Position numbers and translations under genes: made by a program. From DASZVB01 sp036272055 (GTDB lineage Bacteria > Myxococcota_A > Polyangia > Polyangiales > Polyangiaceae), in assembly GCA_036272055.1 (NCBI GenBank), contig DATAZL010000145.1, forward strand, positions 49,166 through 113,165: DNA of 64,000 nucleotides. Direction: 5' to 3'. Position 1 is the first letter of the stretch. Each line of letters opens with the position of its first letter. Below the pieces are notes generated by a model. It was not told where the DNA came from and did not search any database. It was given only the letters and a program-made list of their open reading frames with translations. Shown one piece after another: positions 7,040 through 15,388 of this stretch.

Positions 7040-9703
7040 CTACATCAGGAGGTTGAGGATGCGGCCTGCGACGTAGACGACTTTCTTCGGGGTTCTTCCG
7101 GCGAGCTGCTTTTCGACGACTGCGTTCGCTGCGGCGAGTGCGGTCGTCTCGTCTGCCGTCCTCGCGAGCCGGATCCGTCCGCGGACCTTGCCGTCGATCT
7201 GCACGGCGATCTCCACCTCGTCTTCTCGCGCAGCGGCTTCGTCTACGGACGGCCACGGCCGTGAGAGCAGAAATCCGGCTCCCCCCAGGGTCGCCCAGAG
7301 CTCGTCCGCGAGGTGCGGTGCGAACGGAGACAGGAGGTGAACGAATATCTCCGCCGCCTCGTACAGCGCGGCTACGACGCCCGCGGCCGGAGCTTGCTCG
7401 GCGGCCGCGGCGGTGGCCGGAACCAGCTCGTTGACGAGCGTCATCATCGCCGAGACGGCAGTGTTGAACTGGCGCCGTTCGTCGATGTCGTGCGTCACCC
7501 GCTGCACCGTCTGATGAAGCTTCTGCCGGAGCGCGACCGCTTGCGGGGACGTCCCCGGTTCGCCCTTCGGAAGCGACGCGATGTCGCGGATCAGCCGGAA
7601 CACACGCCCGAGAAACCGGTTCGCGCCCTCGATGCCGGCGTCCGACCACGCGAGCTCGTTCTCCGGTGGCGCTGCGAAGAGCATGAACACGCGCACGGTG
7701 TCCGCGCCGTACCTGGCGACCATCGCGTCGGGATCGACGACGTTCTTCTTCGACTTGGACATCTTCTCGACGCGCCCGGTCTCGACCTTCACCCCTTCGT
7801 GACCGGGTGCCAGACATTTGCCATAGGCGTCGATGTCCTCTGGATAGAGCCAGACCGGCGCGCCCTTCGCGTCTCGCACGAATCGGGTCTGCATCGTGAC
7901 CATGCCCTGCGTGAGCAACCGCTTGAACGGCTCGCGCGGCGTCTCCTTCGGCACGAAGCCGAGATCGATGAGCACCCGGTGAAAGTAGCGCGCGTACAGC
8001 AGGTGCATGACTGCGTGCTCGACGCCGCCGATGTACTGATCCACCGGCATCCATCGAGCCGCCACCACTGGATCCACCGGACCGCGGTCGAAATGGGGTG
8101 ACGTGTAGCGAAGGAAGTACCAGCTCGACTCCCAGAACGTATCGAACGTGTCCGTCTCGCGCCGCGCGGGCTTCGACGGATCGCGCGGGTCGCGCGCACG
8201 TATGAACGCTTCGTGGCGCGCGAGCGGAGACCCGCCTTCGCCGGTGAGCTTCACGTCGCGCGGGAGTACGACGGGCAACTCGTCGGCTGGGACGGCGAGT
8301 ACCGCGCCGTCCTCACCGTAGACGACCGGAATGGGGCATCCCCAGTAGCGCTGTCGTGAGACGAGCCAATCCCGTAGACGATAATTCACCGTCGCCTCGC
8401 CGACCTCGGCGGCTACGAGCTTCGCGACGACCTTGGCCTTCCCTGCCTCGCTCGGAGTGCCGTTCAGGTCCCCCGAGGCGACCATCGTCCCGGCACCGGT
8501 GTACGCCTCGGTCATCGACGCGGCGTCGAGCGGTGCGTGATCATCGGGTTGTATGACGACCGTGATGGATAGCCCGTTTGCGCGCGCGAACGCGAAGTCG
8601 CGCGCGTCGTGCGCGGGTACCCCCATCACGGCGCCGGTGCCGTATCCGGCGAGCACGAACGAGCCGGTCCAGATCGGGACGCTTGCGCCAGTGAGCGGAT
8701 GCAGAGCGTGGAAGCCCGTGAAGACGCCTTCCTTCGATGCTTCGTCGGCGCTGCGGTCGCGCTCGGCAAGGTGCGTCGTTCTCTCCAGGTACGCGGCGAC
8801 GCGCGCGTCGTGCCTGGCCGCCTTGCGCGCGATCGCATGCTCGGGAGCGACGGTGAGAAACGTGACGCCGTACAGCGTGTCCGGCCGCGTCGTGAACACG
8901 TCCACATATGTCGCCTCTCCGACGGCCGTCGGCAGCGCGAATCGCACGCGCGCGCCGGTGCTCTTGCCGATCCAGTCGCGTTGCATCTTGAGGACCTTGT
9001 CGGGCCACCCGCCTGCGAGCGACTCGGTCGCCTCGAGCAGTTCGTCGGCGTAAGCGGTGATCCTCGAGAACCACTGCTCGAGCTCCCGCGGAACCACGGC
9101 TGTTCCGCATCGCCAACAGCCGCCATCCTCGACCTGTTCATTGGCGAGCACGGTCTCGCATTTCGGACACCAGTTCGCGACCGCGGACTTCTTGTAGACG
9201 AGGCCCGCCTCGAGCATGCGCGTGAAGACGAGCTGCTCCCACCGGTAGTACTCCGGCTCGCAGGTGGTCACCTCTCTCGACCAGTCGTAGGAGAAGCCGA
9301 GCGGCGCGAGCTGCGCCTTCATCGCCGCGATGTTCTGGAGCGTCCAGTCCGCGGGGTGCTTCCCTCGCTCGATCGCGGCGTTCTCCGCCGGCATGCCGAA
9401 CGCGTCCCAACCCATCGGATGCAGCACGTGGTCGCCACGCATGCGACGGAACCGGGCGAGCACGTCGCCGATGCAGTAGTTGCGGACGTGCCCCATGTGA
9501 ATGCGACCGCTCGGGTACGGCAGCATCTCGAGCACGTAATACTTGTTCGACGTCTCCGGCTCGGGGTCCGCAACCTCGAACAGCTTTTCTGCGTCCCAGC
9601 GACCACGCCACCCCGCTTCGAGCTGCGACGGCTCATAGCGAGCACGCCGATCGCCGTCCTCCGGCGCGAGAGCAATGAACGGAGAAGAGCGCGGCACAGT
9701 CAT
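7040..9703 (-). CDS. leuS: Leucyl-tRNA synthetase
   Basis: Charges tRNA-Leu with leucine; class I aminoacyl-tRNA synthetase, 887 residues from the ATG at 9703. The HIGH-type signature is HMGH (69-72) in YPSGRIHMGHVRNYCIGD. A zinc-ribbon-like segment has CPKC and CWRC. The CP1 editing domain contains TTRPDTLYG and GTGAVMGVPAHDARD, the latter with the conserved editing Asp. KMSKSKK lies near residue 646. A GTG at 9745 would add 14 residues without family support. Single transcription unit, ending convergently with the flavin oxidoreductase. No leader regulatory element was recognised upstream. Confidence 0.97.
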   Translation of the reverse strand: MTVPRSSPFIALAPEDGDRRARYEPSQLEAGWRGRWDAEKLFEVADPEPETSNKYYVLEMLPYPSGRIHMGHVRNYCIGDVLARFRRMRGDHVLHPMGWDAFGMPAENAAIERGKHPADWTLQNIAAMKAQLAPLGFSYDWSREVTTCEPEYYRWEQLVFTRMLEAGLVYKKSAVANWCPKCETVLANEQVEDGGCWRCGTAVVPRELEQWFSRITAYADELLEATESLAGGWPDKVLKMQRDWIGKSTGARVRFALPTAVGEATYVDVFTTRPDTLYGVTFLTVAPEHAIARKAARHDARVAAYLERTTHLAERDRSADEASKEGVFTGFHALHPLTGASVPIWTGSFVLAGYGTGAVMGVPAHDARDFAFARANGLSITVVIQPDDHAPLDAASMTEAYTGAGTMVASGDLNGTPSEAGKAKVVAKLVAAEVGEATVNYRLRDWLVSRQRYWGCPIPVVYGEDGAVLAVPADELPVVLPRDVKLTGEGGSPLARHEAFIRARDPRDPSKPARRETDTFDTFWESSWYFLRYTSPHFDRGPVDPVVAARWMPVDQYIGGVEHAVMHLLYARYFHRVLIDLGFVPKETPREPFKRLLTQGMVTMQTRFVRDAKGAPVWLYPEDIDAYGKCLAPGHEGVKVETGRVEKMSKSKKNVVDPDAMVARYGADTVRVFMLFAAPPENELAWSDAGIEGANRFLGRVFRLIRDIASLPKGEPGTSPQAVALRQKLHQTVQRVTHDIDERRQFNTAVSAMMTLVNELVPATAAAAEQAPAAGVVAALYEAAEIFVHLLSPFAPHLADELWATLGGAGFLLSRPWPSVDEAAAREDEVEIAVQIDGKVRGRIRLARTADETTALAAANAVVEKQLAGRTPKKVVYVAGRILNLLM

Positions 9704-9802
9704 GAGCGGTGACGTATCACGGGCGCCGGGCGGCGGACGAGGCACCTTGCACTCGGACGATGGTGACTCCCGCCGTCCGGCGATCTAACATCCGTCGAGC
9801 GC

Positions 9803-11072
9803 ATGAACCGCGTGGTGGTTCTGGGGTTTCTGTCGATGCTCGCCCGCTGTGCGGCGGTCCTCGCGCTTCTCGCGGCGTCTGCACCAGCGCACGCGAGCGA
9901 AACCAGCGACGCCGATCAGGCGCTCGACGCCATCCTCCGGCGGCTTCCTCGGCCTGAGCCCTACACGCTCCAGAGCGGACTGCAGGTCGTCATCCAGCCG
10001 GTCCCGTGGCAATCCCAGGTCGCTGTCGCTGTTGCCTACGGAGTAGGCGCGCGAGACGACCCGTCAGAGCGCCGTGGGCTCGCGCACCTCGTCGAACACA
10101 TGACCTACCGAGGCTCGCGTCACCTCCCGGCTTACGGAGCCATGCCGCTGGTCGACGGCAGCGGAGGGCAGCTATTCGGAGGCACGCACTTCGACTGGAC
10201 CTTGTATGCAGAGCTGGTCCCTGCGCTCGATCTCCCGCGCGCCCTCTGGCTCGAGAGTGAAAGACTGGCGTTCACTCTCGAGCAGTTCTCGGAGGATTCG
10301 CTGTACGTGGAGAAGAGAACCGTCGCGCAGGAGATGCGCCTTCGCGACGGCGTCGTCACACGTTTCGACATGCTGGTGGAACGAGCGCTGTTCGGGGAGC
10401 AGAGCCCTTATGCACGGCAGCCGGACTACTCGCGATTCCTGCAGACGTTCGACCTCTCCGACGTTCGCACCTTCTTCCGAAGAAATTATCGACCCGACAA
10501 CGGCGTGCTGGTCGTCACCGGCGGCGTCGACTCGAAGGTCGTTCGCGAAGAGGTCGAGACATACTTCGGCCCCGTCCGGAACCAAGCGCGCTCCTCCCCG
10601 GTGTCCCCTACCGGACTGCGAAGCTGGACAATGGTATGACCATCCTGGTTGTCGAACGGAACGACCTTCCGCTCGGTGCACTGGTTCTCACGGAGCTCGC
10701 AGCCCACGACGATGGAACGACCGAGGAAGCGGGATTGGCAGCCCTCGTGGCGAGTGCGCTCTTCGGAACCGAAGACGACGAAGACGACTTCGCCGACCCG
10801 GACCGGGACGATCTCGCGGGGCGCTTGAGTTACAGCGTCAGTCACCTCGCCACTTCGTTCACCGTCACGTCGTTCGGTCCAGGATGGCGGCCCGCGCTGT
10901 CTCGGCTCGCGACGGCCGTCCTGCGTCCACCGACCGTCGCTGCCATGTCGTAGCCGGCGATCCCGACGAAATCGGTGTGCAGCTCGACCTGGTCGGTAAC
11001 GTCACGTGGATCAACGCAGTGGAGCGAAGCGAGCTCCCCTCGCAGATCCTGCAGCGCATGCCGAAGCCGTGA
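9803..11072 (+). pseudogene. Degraded two-domain M16 zinc protease
   Basis: Remnant of a periplasmic insulinase/pitrilysin-like (M16, PqqL-like) metalloprotease. The first part (9803-10639) has a signal peptide and an intact inverted zinc motif HLVEH (95-99) with downstream EKRTVAQEM. It then runs into a stop. The second-domain start KLDNGMTILVVERN reads in another frame (about 10610-10953). The C-terminal tail VVAGDPDEIGVQLDLVGN reads in the third frame and stops at 11072. So there are at least two frame changes. The stretch joining them is far shorter than a normal second M16 domain, so an internal deletion is also present. The total is about 420 codons, against roughly twice that expected for a two-domain member. 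The 5' part could still yield a truncated protein. Confidence 0.8.
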
Positions 11073-11129
11073 CCTCGGATGCGGCCGCATTCGCCCGGAG
11101 CTGGCCCTCGTATCGTGGTACCGGGGGCC

Positions 11130-12182
11130 ATGCGTCTTCGCTCGCTGATGATCGGCGTGGCCGTTGCCGTTCTCGCGAGTCCGGCGATTGCACAGGAGCG
11201 TCGACCATTCCGGCTCTTCTACGCGGCATCACCGGGCTGCCCCGCCGGATATACGCTATCGAGCTCGATCGAGGCGCACAGCGCGAGCATCCGAGCTGCT
11301 CGGCCTGGCGAAACAGCGATCGACGTCGATGCCTCCGTCGGACCCGATGGCGGCGCGTTTCTCGGTCTTCTGCGTATCCAGCGCCCGGACGGCACGGAGA
11401 CGCGCCGTACCGTCCCGGCCGCGAGCTGTGTAGAAGTCGTGTCGGCGATGGCGTTCATCGCGGCAGTGGCCATCGATCCCGGTGCGACGCTTGCGACTCC
11501 CGCGGATCGCGCCGAGAGCACACGCCCGGCACTCCTTGATGGACCGCCTGCGGCGGCGCTTCCGGTGACCGTAGCGGCGGGAGCTGCACCGAACGCCGAG
11601 TCCGTCGTTCCGACGCGGACACCTTCGCCGGCACCACGCGCCGGTAAGCTCGACAGCCGTTCATGGTGGTTCGCCGCGAGCACAGGCGTCGGCTTGGCTT
11701 CGGCCATAGCTCCGGGATTCTCTCCTGATTTCGGGATCGGTATCGCGGCTGGAGCGCCACGAAGAGGCATGCTCTCACCGCTCGTCCATCTATCCGGACA
11801 CTTCGCGGAGAGTCGTGAACTGTCTGGGGGCGGCGGAACCGCGCAGTTCCGGCGAGTGGCCGGGCGCGTCACGGCATGCCCGGTGGCGGCGAGCGCCGCG
11901 ATGGTCGTCCTTCGGCCCTGCGCCTTGCTCGACGTCGGCCAGCTCCGCGCGACGGGGTCCAACGTCGCTCCCGCGCTCACGGCCCGCACCCTGTGGCTGG
12001 AGCTCGGGGCAACCGTGAGGGCCGAGGCGAGGATCACGGGCCCGCTGTTCGTGATGGCCGAGCTGGGAGCGGGTTTTCCCCTCGTACGGGATGATTTCTA
12101 CTTCGTACCCAGCCGGGTGCCGGTTCACACCATCCCACCGGTGGGATTCATCGGCGCTCTGGAGCTCGGGGTACGAATCTAG
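11130..12182 (+). CDS. Exported protein of unknown function upstream of ECF sigma factor
   Basis: Not assigned to a named family. The 350-residue product starts MRLRSLMIGVAVAVL and has a Sec signal peptide with likely cleavage after AIA. An N-terminal domain of about 120 residues contains two Cys (PGCPAGY, AASCVEV). A Pro/Ala-rich linker follows, then a C-terminal region with alternating short hydrophobic strands (STGVGLASAIAP, FVMAELGAGF) ending ELGVRI, suggestive of an outer-membrane beta-structure. The layout resembles lineage-specific myxobacterial proteins encoded beside sigma factors. The sigma-factor gene starts 24 nt after the stop. A role in the same envelope signalling unit is inferred. 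Confidence 0.6.
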   Translation: MRLRSLMIGVAVAVLASPAIAQERRPFRLFYAASPGCPAGYTLSSSIEAHSASIRAARPGETAIDVDASVGPDGGAFLGLLRIQRPDGTETRRTVPAASCVEVVSAMAFIAAVAIDPGATLATPADRAESTRPALLDGPPAAALPVTVAAGAAPNAESVVPTRTPSPAPRAGKLDSRSWWFAASTGVGLASAIAPGFSPDFGIGIAAGAPRRGMLSPLVHLSGHFAESRELSGGGGTAQFRRVAGRVTACPVAASAAMVVLRPCALLDVGQLRATGSNVAPALTARTLWLELGATVRAEARITGPLFVMAELGAGFPLVRDDFYFVPSRVPVHTIPPVGFIGALELGVRI

Positions 12183-12206
12183 TGATCGTCTGCGGAGGCT
12201 TCATAC

Positions 12207-12809
12207 ATGGGATCACGAGTGGTGCTGCGCGCGATGTGGAGACCTTCCGAGCTTCCGGGTTCGGATACGGCCGAGGACGCCGCCCTGTCGAACCAGCGAG
12301 TCAAGACGCTGCTCCGCGCGCACTACAAAGAAGTTTGGCGAATCCTCAGACATCTGGGTCTTCCGATGTCCGTGGCCGAGGATGCGGCACAACAGGTATT
12401 CCTGGTTGCCACGGCAAAGCTCTCTCGCATCGAGCCCGGCAAGGAGCGCCCCTTCCTCATCGGCACCGCCGTCCGCATCGCGTCGAATCACCGGCGTTCT
12501 GCGGCGGTGCGTTACGAATGCCCTGACGAGTCTCCCGAGAGGCACGTCGACGCGGCGCCCGGTCTGGACGAGCTTCTCGATCAGAAGCGACTGCGCCTTC
12601 TTCTGGACGAGGTGCTCGCTGCATTGCCCGTGGATCTGCGAACGGTGTTCGTTCTCTTCGAGCTCGAGGGATTGGAGGTCCCCGAGATCGCCGAGATCGT
12701 CGGCGTCCCGCGGGGGACGGCGTCGTCGCGGCTGCGGCGCGCGCGAGAAGCCTTCGAACGCGCGGCGCGACGCGTGCGGGGTCGCTATTTTTCCTCGGAG
12801 GAGACCTGA
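12207..12809 (+). CDS. ECF-type RNA polymerase sigma factor
   Basis: Alternative sigma factor of 200 residues with region 2 (about 30-95: AHYKEVWRILRHLG, AEDAAQQVF, GTAVRIASNHRR) and region 4 (about 135-185: LRTVFVLFELEGL, EIAEIVGVPRGTASSRLRRA). It lacks regions 1 and 3, as expected for an extracytoplasmic-function sigma. The stop is followed directly by the ATG of the next gene (TGAATGA), so the two are co-translated. That neighbour is a one-pass membrane protein and may act as its regulator. The target promoter cannot be read from this window. Confidence 0.92.
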   Translation: MGSRVVLRAMWRPSELPGSDTAEDAALSNQRVKTLLRAHYKEVWRILRHLGLPMSVAEDAAQQVFLVATAKLSRIEPGKERPFLIGTAVRIASNHRRSAAVRYECPDESPERHVDAAPGLDELLDQKRLRLLLDEVLAALPVDLRTVFVLFELEGLEVPEIAEIVGVPRGTASSRLRRAREAFERAARRVRGRYFSSEET

Positions 12810-13658
12810 ATGAAACCCACACGGCTCGTCGAGGACAGCGAAGATGGATTCGAGGTACGCCTGTTGCGCACCGCCCTGACGGAGGAGCCTCCGCACGGCG
12901 CGATCCTGCGCGCGGAAGCCGCCCTCGGTCTCGGCGTGGGAACGGCAATGGCTACCGCGGCAGCGGCCACTTCGAGTCATGCCGGCGCCTTGCATGCCCT
13001 TTCTCACGCCGGCGTCGCATCGATCGTGAAGTGGGCCGGCATCGGCATGGTCAGCGGGCTCGTCGTCGCCGGGGGCGCGCGCTTTGCGGCAGATCCCTCG
13101 CTGTGCGACAAGCTCCTGGAGACTCCGTCGGCGAGCACCAGCGCACCAATTCGCGCACCCACGAGACCGGCACTGCGTGGCGCGACGCTCGCGCCCCCGG
13201 CTTTTCCGACCACTTCGATGGTCGATTCGACACACCACGAAGTACGCGAAGTGGCGCAGGCAGAAGCCGTCTCCCGACCATTGCCTCGACGTTTCGTCGC
13301 GGCAGCGATACCCGCGCCGGCAGCGTCGGCGGAGCCGAGTGCACCTTCCATCGAACCATCGTCGAACGCCGTGACGCCCATCGCGTCCGTCACCGAAGAG
13401 CTCGCGATCCTCGAGCGCGCGCGGCAAGCAATCGTCGCGCACGCGTCCGACGTCGCGCTGCACGAGCTCGACGCCTATGCAGCGATGCCGAGCGCACGCG
13501 TGCTCGGCGCCGAAGCGGAAATCCTCGCCGTCGAAGCCCTGGTGCAACGAGGGAATATCGGTGCGGCGCAAGCTCGCGCGGCGCGCTCTCTCGGCCTCGC
13601 GCCCGCAGGTCCGCACGCGGCGCGCTTGCGTGAGGTCATGGCACTGCCGGAGCGCTGA
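12810..13658 (+). CDS. Single-pass membrane protein, candidate anti-sigma partner
   Basis: 282 residues. A short cytosolic N-terminus (about 1-60) contains an Ala-rich helical stretch. One transmembrane segment, VKWAGIGMVSGLVVAGGARF, lies near 72-91. A Pro/Ala-rich linker follows to about 195. The C-terminal helical region (LAILERARQAIVAHASDVAL, AEILAVEALVQRGNIGAAQA) looks TPR-like. No zinc-binding HxxxCxxC anti-sigma motif is present. It starts immediately after the sigma stop, which strongly links the pair. Membrane proteins paired with ECF sigmas in myxobacteria often have this plan; anti-sigma activity is inferred. Confidence 0.65.
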   Translation: MKPTRLVEDSEDGFEVRLLRTALTEEPPHGAILRAEAALGLGVGTAMATAAAATSSHAGALHALSHAGVASIVKWAGIGMVSGLVVAGGARFAADPSLCDKLLETPSASTSAPIRAPTRPALRGATLAPPAFPTTSMVDSTHHEVREVAQAEAVSRPLPRRFVAAAIPAPAASAEPSAPSIEPSSNAVTPIASVTEELAILERARQAIVAHASDVALHELDAYAAMPSARVLGAEAEILAVEALVQRGNIGAAQARAARSLGLAPAGPHAARLREVMALPER

Positions 13659-13686
13659 TCACCGTCGGTCGTTCGTGACGACGGTT

Positions 13687-13750
13687 CGTCGTTCGCAACG
13701 ACGCATGAAAGTGCAAACCGCCACCGGGAGCGCGTCCCAGCGGCGGTTTG
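13687..13750. terminator. Two hairpins between convergent genes
   Basis: Two inverted repeats lie between the membrane-protein stop and the 3' end of the minus-strand lipoprotein: CGTCGTT-CGC-AACGACG at 13687-13703, and CAAACCGCC at 13714-13722 pairing with GGCGGTTTG at 13742-13750. There are no T-tracts. They are candidate bidirectional termination structures. Confidence 0.5.
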
Positions 13751-13765
13751 AATCGAAACGGAGCG

Positions 13766-14503
13766 TCAGGGTCCTGCGTCGGGCGCCGTCGGGTAGTCGC
13801 ACATTTGCGTGTATGGCACCGAAAGTAGCGGAGCGGAGTAGTCCGGCAGCCCGCCATCGGTGGGCGGCTCGCCACGAAACTCCGCCTGCTGCGCGCAGCC
13901 CAGATGAAAGGCACCAAGATCGGCGCCGCAGGTGCCGTCCGGCCGGCAGCATGCCGACAGCGGTGTGCCTTGGACCTCCATGGGCGTGCACGTCACGTCG
14001 CGAACACCCACCTGATCGCGAGGTAGACATCCCGCCACCAGATGGTGAGAACCAGCGTGGCTCTCGACGAATACGGCTGCACTATCCGGGATGGCAACTC
14101 CACAGGCGCCGTCGTCGAGGCAGCACGCCGCAAGGTTCATTCCGTAGGCCTCGAGCGGTTCGCAAGATCCACAGCTCGAGGGTGCGGTCGTCGTTCGCCC
14201 TTGTGGCACGCCGGAGTCGACCTGCGGCACGGTGCCCCCCTGCGGTACGCCGGCGGCGTCGACCTTCGGCACGGTTCCGCCTTGCGGCGCGTCGCCGGTG
14301 CCGACCTTCGGCGCAGTGCCGCCATGCGGCGCATCGCCGGTGCCGACCTGTGGCACGTTGCCATCGCCTGAAGCAGCAGCGTTGTTTTTTTCGTTCGTGC
14401 CCTGCGTCTCATCGCTCCCCCCGAGTGAGTGCGCGACCCCACCGCATCCGATGAACGCCGCGATCGACAAGATCCCCACTACCGCCCCGGAAACTCTCTT
14501 CAT
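13766..14503 (-). CDS. Cys-rich lipoprotein with 14-residue repeats
   Basis: Surface lipoprotein of unknown function, 245 residues from the ATG at 14503. An upstream ATG at 14530 would add nine residues before the signal peptide. The signal peptide ends with Cys at AAFIGCGG. Next comes a repeat linker of the type GTGDAPQGGTVPKV. The Cys-rich C-terminal region contains CGSCEPLEAYG, then CCLDDGACG and CCRPDGTCG, two copies of a C-C-x-x-D-G-x-C-G motif that also occurs in the lipoprotein at 47433-48236. Divergent from the TetR gene at 14651. Disulfide-bonded extracellular modules are likely. Confidence 0.7.
   Translation of the reverse strand: MKRVSGAVVGILSIAAFIGCGGVAHSLGGSDETQGTNEKNNAAASGDGNVPQVGTGDAPHGGTAPKVGTGDAPQGGTVPKVDAAGVPQGGTVPQVDSGVPQGRTTTAPSSCGSCEPLEAYGMNLAACCLDDGACGVAIPDSAAVFVESHAGSHHLVAGCLPRDQVGVRDVTCTPMEVQGTPLSACCRPDGTCGADLGAFHLGCAQQAEFRGEPPTDGGLPDYSAPLLSVPYTQMCDYPTAPDAGP
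14198..14344 (-). repeat. Tandem 42-nt (14-residue) repeat in lipoprotein
   Basis: About three and a half imperfect units encode GTGDAPHGGTAPKV, GTGDAPQGGTVPKV, DAAGVPQGGTVPQV and a partial DSGVPQG. Conservation at the nucleotide level suggests recent slippage or recombination-driven expansion. It is probably a length-variable surface spacer. Confidence 0.8.
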
Positions 14504-14607
14504 GGTTGGCAACTCCTCCGACAATGTCATGTGAACGGGGCTCCTGGCCGATCACGAAAATTGCCGGGGCCGGCGGCCTTGACACCGAGCGGCGTCCATC
14601 GCATGAA

Positions 14608-14636
14608 TTGAACACTTGGTTAATCCAATCGTTCAA
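14608..14636. promoter_or_regulatory. 29-bp dyad, candidate TetR operator
   Basis: Outer arms TTGAAC (14608-14613) and GTTCAA (14631-14636), and inner arms TTGG (14616-14619) and CCAA (14625-14628), are concentric on base 14622. Eleven of fourteen position pairs are complementary. It lies 14 nt before the TetR start at 14651 and between divergent genes, as expected for an autoregulatory TetR operator that could also control the lipoprotein. Binding is inferred. Confidence 0.65.
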
Positions 14637-14650
14637 ACCGATGCCTGGCG

Positions 14651-15388
14651 ATGAAAAAGCAAAGCAATTCCGATAAGATGGCGCCCCAAGGGCCGGATGC
14701 TCCGCGCCTCTTCGACGACGTACCGGAGGGCGATACGAAGGGGAAGATCCTGGAGGCCGCGTTCCGCAAGCTGTCGACGAGCGGTTACGCGAACCTCAGT
14801 GTGCGCGAGATCGCGAAGGACGCGGGCGTGAATCACGCGCTCATCAACTATCACTTCCACACGAAGGACCAGCTCGTCGTGGAGGTGCTGGACGCCGCCA
14901 ATCGAAGGCTCCTCGAGCGGCAGCGACGCATGTACGGCACGACCGTGGGCTTCGCGGAGAAGTGGGCGCAAGCACGTCGCTTCTACGAGCAGGATCTCGC
15001 GTCGGGCTTCGTCCGCGTGCAGGCCGAGCTGTGGGCGGCGAGCTTCTCGAACCCAGGGCTGCGCGAGAAGTTCATCCCCCGCGTCGAAGCGTGGAAGGAA
15101 GTCGTGCGGGGCGGCGTTCGCGACGCGCTCCGTACCCTCGAGGAGTCCGGCGCGGGTCTCCCGCCACCGTTCACCGCGGACGCGATCGCGACCTGGGTTT
15201 CGGAATTCTGGCTCGGCATGGAGTTCTCGAATCTTCTCGGCACGAGCCCGGAGGACAACACGCACCGTGAGGCCCTGGATGCGATGGAGCATCTCCTCGA
15301 ATACGTCGACGGGCTCGCACGCAAGCACGCCGAAGGACCTGCGCGACCGACGCGACGGCGCGCCTCAACTGGAAAGACGAAATCGTGA
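14651..15388 (+). CDS. TetR-family regulator of the hydrolase/glycosyltransferase operon
   Basis: 245-residue TetR-type repressor. The helix-turn-helix lies at about 30-75 (ILEAAFRKLSTSGYANLSVR, EIAKDAGVNHALINYHF, HTKDQL). The C-terminal ligand domain resembles BetI-type TetR_C (WAASFSNPGLREKFIPRVEA, FWLGMEFSNLLG). A basic, disordered C-terminal tail (PTRRRASTGKTKS) is unusual. The stop overlaps the GTG of the next gene by 4 nt, so it is the first gene of a coupled three-gene unit. A 29-bp palindrome just upstream is its likely operator. The effector is unknown. Confidence 0.88.
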   Translation: MKKQSNSDKMAPQGPDAPRLFDDVPEGDTKGKILEAAFRKLSTSGYANLSVREIAKDAGVNHALINYHFHTKDQLVVEVLDAANRRLLERQRRMYGTTVGFAEKWAQARRFYEQDLASGFVRVQAELWAASFSNPGLREKFIPRVEAWKEVVRGGVRDALRTLEESGAGLPPPFTADAIATWVSEFWLGMEFSNLLGTSPEDNTHREALDAMEHLLEYVDGLARKHAEGPARPTRRRASTGKTKS

